A stretch of 16,088 nt of DNA, from the NCBI GenBank assembly GCA_030740315.1, contig JASLXN010000018.1, forward strand, positions 272 to 16,359. The letters run 5' to 3'. Each line of letters opens with the position of its first letter. Within the stretch, counting starts at the first letter, position 1. The DNA comes from Dehalococcoidia bacterium (GTDB lineage: Bacteria; Chloroflexota; Dehalococcoidia; JACVQG01; JAHKAY01). Under the pieces are notes generated by a model that saw only the letters and a list, made by a program, of their open reading frames with translations, made no database searches and was not told where the DNA came from. The position numbers and the translations under genes are program-made. Positions 13,294 through 16,088 of this stretch are shown piece after piece.

Positions 13294-15735
13294 ATGTCCA
13301 CCAGGTATGACCCACGCGAGATAGATAAGAAGTGGCAGCAACGATGGGACGCCGATGGCCTTTACCGAGCCCTAGATGACGACCCTCGCCCCAAGTACTA
13401 CGATCTCACCATGTACCCCTATACCTCCGGCGACCTCCACATCGGACACTGGTACGCCATGGCCCCCGCCGATGTCTATGCCCGGTACATGCGTATGAAC
13501 GGCTATAATGTGATGCACCCGATGGGCTTTGATGCCTTCGGGCTACCCGCGGAGAACGCTGCCATCAAGCGGGGCATACATCCCTACGCCTGGACCATGA
13601 GCAATGTGGACAATATGCGCCGCCAACTACGCTCCATGGGCGCTTCCTATGACTGGGATCGGGAGGTGAACACATGCCTGTCCGACTACTATAAATGGAC
13701 ACAGTGGTTCTTCCTGAAGTTGTATGAGGCGGGACTGGCCTACAGGAGCAAGGCACCGGTGAACTGGTGCCCCCAGTGCCAGACGGTGCTTGCCAACGAG
13801 CAGGTGGTGTCCGGCGGTTGTGAGCGTTGCCACACCGAAGTGGGGCGCCGGGAGCTGGAGCAGTGGTTCTTCCGCATCACCGAGTATGCCGATGAGCTAA
13901 AGGCACACATTGGCATCGAATGGCCGGAGCGCATCAAAATCATGCAGCGCAACTGGGTGGGCAAGAGCGAGGGCGCCGACCTATCGTTCGGACTGGAGCA
14001 CCATAACCTGGAGGAAAAGGAGATCCGGGTATTCACCACCCGCCCCGATACCATCTATGGCGCCACCTTCATGGTGCTGGCCCCGGAGCATCCCCTAGTC
14101 GAGAAACTGACCATCCCGGAGCAGCGCAAACAGGTGATGGACTACACCGTTCAGGCCTGGGAGCGCTCCGAAATTGAGCGCCAGGCGGTGGAGAAGGGGA
14201 AGTCCGGTGTCTTCACCGGGGCCTACTGCATCAACCGGTTCAACGGGGATAAGGTGCCCATCTGGATAGCCGACTATGTGCTGATGGGATACGGTACCGG
14301 GGCGGTGATGGGTGTGCCGGCACACGATACCCGGGATTTCGCCTTCGCCAAGAAATACGGTATTCCCATACCGGTGGTTATCGCTCCTCCAGGATGGTTG
14401 GGTGCGGAGCTGGAAGATGCTTATGTAGGCGAGGGCACCATGGTCAACTCCGGCCCCTTCCAGGGCGTCCCAAGCACTGAAGGCAAGGACGCCGTGGCTC
14501 GTTATGCCGAAGAGAAGGGATGGGGCAAAAAGGCGGTCTCCTACCGCCTGCGGGACTGGCTCATCTCCCGACAGCGCTACTGGGGTGCCCCCATCCCCAT
14601 GGTTTACTGCCCTCAGTGTGGAGTGGTGCCCGTGCCCGAAGACCAGCTACCGGTGATGCTGCCCCAGGACGCCGAGTTCCGCCCCACCGGGGAGTCGCCC
14701 CTCAAGTACCACCAGGGCTTCGTCAATACCTCCTGCCCCCGCTGCAGCCGCCCTGCCCAGCGGGAGACAGATACCATGGACACCTTTATGTGCTCCTCGT
14801 GGTACTACTTCCGATACGCCTCCCCTCATTACGATAAGGGGCCCTGGGAGCCGGAGGCCCTCGGGAAGTGGCTGCCGGTGGATCTCTACACCGGCGGGGC
14901 GGAGCACGCCGTCATGCACCTGTTCTACTCCCGTTTTTTCACTAAGGCGCTGCGGGACATGGGTCTCATTGACTTCGGCGAACCTTTCACTCGGTTCTTC
15001 AGCCAGGGTGTCATCGTCTCCGGCAAGGCCAAGATGTCTAAGTCTCGGGGCAATGTGGTGACACCAGATCCCTATGTGGAGGAGATGGGGGCGGATGCGG
15101 TGCGGGTGTACCTCATGTTCGTAGGCCCCTGGGATCAGGGTGGGGAGTGGGACGATAGGGGCATCAGCGGCGTTTCCCGGTGGCTGAACCGGGTGTGGGG
15201 CCTGATAGAGGACGGCTACATCCCCCGCCACCCCACCCCCACCGCCATCCAGGCGCTGCGCCGGGCCACTCACCGCACTATCAAGAAGGTTACCCAGGAC
15301 ATAGAGCGCTTCCACTTCAACACTGTGGTGGCTGCCCTCATGGAGCTCACTAACCTCATGGGCCTGGTCCGGGGGGCGGGCGATGCCGATCCCGCCGCCT
15401 ATGAAGAGGCCCGGGACAGCCTGCTATTGCTGCTGGCCCCTGCCGCCCCTCATATCACTGAGGAGCTGTGGTACCGGCTGGGCAAGCCTTACTCCATCCA
15501 CACCCACCCCTTCCCGGTGGCGGACGAGAAGCTGGCACGGGAGGAGGAGGTCACCTTGGTGGTGCAGGTCAACGGCCGGCTGCGGGATCGGCTCACCGTG
15601 CCCCTGGGTACCGGGGAGGCGGAGGCCCGGGAGCTGGCCCTAGCCAGCGGACGGGTACAGGCCCAACTGGAGGGCAAACACATAGCCAAGACAGTCTTCG
15701 TCCCCAACCGATTGGTGAACCTGGTGGTGAGGTGA
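13294..15735 (+). CDS. leuS: Leucyl-tRNA synthetase
   Basis: An 813-residue class I synthetase charging tRNA-Leu. HIGH is at 49-52 (PYTSGDLHIGHWYAM) and KMSKS at 580-584 (GKAKMSKSRGN). A zinc ribbon is formed by CPQC (159-162) and CERC (176-179). The CP1 editing domain (about 225-420) has the threonine-rich TTRPDTIYGATF and the GAVMGVPAHDTRDFAFA motifs. A second Cys set, C439/C442 and C481/C484, is in the leucine-specific insertion region, and RLRDWLISRQRYWGAPIP marks the return to the catalytic core. The anticodon-binding domain and C-terminal domain (LVVQVNGRLRDRL...) are complete. ATG 13294 has AGGAG 4 bases upstream. It is transcribed from its own promoter, divergently from the enolase block. 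Confidence 0.98.
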   Translation: MSTRYDPREIDKKWQQRWDADGLYRALDDDPRPKYYDLTMYPYTSGDLHIGHWYAMAPADVYARYMRMNGYNVMHPMGFDAFGLPAENAAIKRGIHPYAWTMSNVDNMRRQLRSMGASYDWDREVNTCLSDYYKWTQWFFLKLYEAGLAYRSKAPVNWCPQCQTVLANEQVVSGGCERCHTEVGRRELEQWFFRITEYADELKAHIGIEWPERIKIMQRNWVGKSEGADLSFGLEHHNLEEKEIRVFTTRPDTIYGATFMVLAPEHPLVEKLTIPEQRKQVMDYTVQAWERSEIERQAVEKGKSGVFTGAYCINRFNGDKVPIWIADYVLMGYGTGAVMGVPAHDTRDFAFAKKYGIPIPVVIAPPGWLGAELEDAYVGEGTMVNSGPFQGVPSTEGKDAVARYAEEKGWGKKAVSYRLRDWLISRQRYWGAPIPMVYCPQCGVVPVPEDQLPVMLPQDAEFRPTGESPLKYHQGFVNTSCPRCSRPAQRETDTMDTFMCSSWYYFRYASPHYDKGPWEPEALGKWLPVDLYTGGAEHAVMHLFYSRFFTKALRDMGLIDFGEPFTRFFSQGVIVSGKAKMSKSRGNVVTPDPYVEEMGADAVRVYLMFVGPWDQGGEWDDRGISGVSRWLNRVWGLIEDGYIPRHPTPTAIQALRRATHRTIKKVTQDIERFHFNTVVAALMELTNLMGLVRGAGDADPAAYEEARDSLLLLLAPAAPHITEELWYRLGKPYSIHTHPFPVADEKLAREEEVTLVVQVNGRLRDRLTVPLGTGEAEARELALASGRVQAQLEGKHIAKTVFVPNRLVNLVVR

Positions 15736-15785
15736 CGGAACTCGAGTATGTGGCACCCCTTGGCTGGGGAAAGGTGAGCAACCTC

Positions 15786-15845
15786 TGTGGACAGTACTCG
15801 AACCTGCTGTGGCCTGACTTTGTGTTGAGGCTGAGGCAGCTTATA
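15786..15845 (+). repeat. Diverged repeat, copy 2 (partner 2271-2330)
   Basis: Located just after leuS, it matches 2271-2330 at 38 of 60 ungapped positions. Read in frame it gives C-G-Q-Y-S-N-L-L-W-P-D-F-V-L-R-L-R-Q-L, against R-G-Q-H-S-N-C-L-R-P-D-L-V in the other copy. The frame continues to a TGA at 15864-15866. No ribosome binding site or start for it was found. Confidence 0.5.
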
Positions 15846-15855
15846 AGCTCAGCCT
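15828..15855 (+). terminator. Palindrome downstream of leuS, possible terminator
   Basis: AGGCTGAG (15828-15835) pairs perfectly with CTCAGCCT (15848-15855), and a 12-base palindrome AGCTTATAAGCT (15838-15849) overlaps it. No T-tract follows, so termination activity is uncertain. Confidence 0.35.
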
Positions 15856-15895
15856 ATGTTGATTGAGCAGCAACCAGAAAAAGCAAGGAGGGGCC

Positions 15896-16088
15896 TTGCC
15901 GGCTGACGAGAGTATACTGGCCTCCATAGAGTTTCAGATGAGCCTGCTGCTTTTTGTGGCCTTAGCAGGTTATCTGATTGCGTACCGTATAAACCAGTCC
16001 GCCGTGGTGGGGATAATTCTGGCAGGCATAATAGTGGGCCCGAGTTTCTTGGGGTTGGTCACTTACACTGATTTCATATCGGGCCTGG
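15896..16088 (+). CDS. CPA2/KefB-type cation:proton antiporter, N-terminal part (3' truncated by window)
   Basis: The frame is open from TTG 15896 to the window end (64 residues). It shows the first helix SLLLFVALAGYLIAYRI, then NQSAVVGIILAGIIVGPSFLG, which is the conserved start of monovalent cation:proton antiporter-2 (KefB/Na-H exchanger) membrane domains. AAGGAGGGG (15885-15893) lies directly upstream and supports TTG; an in-frame ATG at 15938 lacks such a site and would remove 14 residues before the first helix. The family exchanges Na or K for protons across the inner membrane; the ion cannot be read. Whether a C-terminal TrkA-type domain follows lies outside the window. Confidence 0.85.
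   Translation, partial: MPADESILASIEFQMSLLLFVALAGYLIAYRINQSAVVGIILAGIIVGPSFLGLVTYTDFISGL

Noticed and set aside
14647..15315. 222-codon minus-strand ORF inside leuS
   Set aside because: It lies fully antisense to conserved leuS catalytic and anticodon-binding sequence, with no ribosome binding site or domain.

Overview
The window reads as a piece of a GC-rich bacterial chromosome. Gene content and protein style (long mixed operons, frequent TTG/GTG starts, benzoyl-CoA-reductase/2-hydroxyacyl-CoA-dehydratase type enzymes, a possible menaquinone-type prenyltransferase) would suit an anaerobic or facultative lineage such as an uncultured Chloroflexota/Dehalococcoidia member. That placement is inference from general impression; no marker in the window proves it.

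Layout. 1-397: tail of a LysE-type exporter. 398-1066: gene-poor stretch with a short minus-strand ORF behind a strong ribosome binding site, short terminal-repeat-like motifs and a start-less coding-like fragment, possibly the debris of a mobile element. 1067-2017: UbiA-family prenyltransferase, apparently leaderless. 2018-2570: about 550 bases without a convincing gene, ending in a well-formed promoter (TTGACC, 17 bases, TATTAT). 2571-5010: two-gene operon for both subunits of a 2-hydroxyacyl-CoA dehydratase/benzoyl-CoA reductase-like iron-sulfur enzyme. 5120-5767 (minus): CBS-pair regulator with a C-terminal ACT-like domain. 5907-6205 (minus): small membrane-protein gene interrupted by a run of 28 C's. 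6206-6516: intergenic, holding one copy of a hairpin repeat.

6517-12750 (minus): one long co-oriented block, in transcription order a LOG/TIGR00725-type Rossmann protein, enolase, a metallo-beta-lactamase-fold hydrolase, QueF, GAPDH, an 89-residue mini-ZIP membrane protein, a full ZIP metal transporter and class-1 dihydroorotate dehydrogenase. Several junctions touch or overlap (17 bases between the LOG-type gene and enolase, 4 between the hydrolase and queF, 0 between the ZIP pair), so translational coupling is likely. The block joins lower glycolysis/gluconeogenesis, queuosine synthesis, metal uptake and pyrimidine synthesis.

12751-13293: intergenic region with a predicted 33-residue one-helix membrane peptide and the second hairpin repeat. 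13294-15735: leucyl-tRNA synthetase with its own promoter and a hairpin at the predicted mRNA 5' end. 15736-15895: spacer with a diverged copy of a sequence also found at 2271-2330. 15896-16088: N-terminus of a CPA2/KefB-type cation:proton antiporter, cut by the window edge.

No rRNA, tRNA, CRISPR array or intact insertion sequence was seen. The points most worth a second look are the mini-ZIP/ZIP tandem, the poly-C-interrupted gene, the activator-less dehydratase/reductase operon, the diverged repeat shared by two spacers, and the small membrane peptide.
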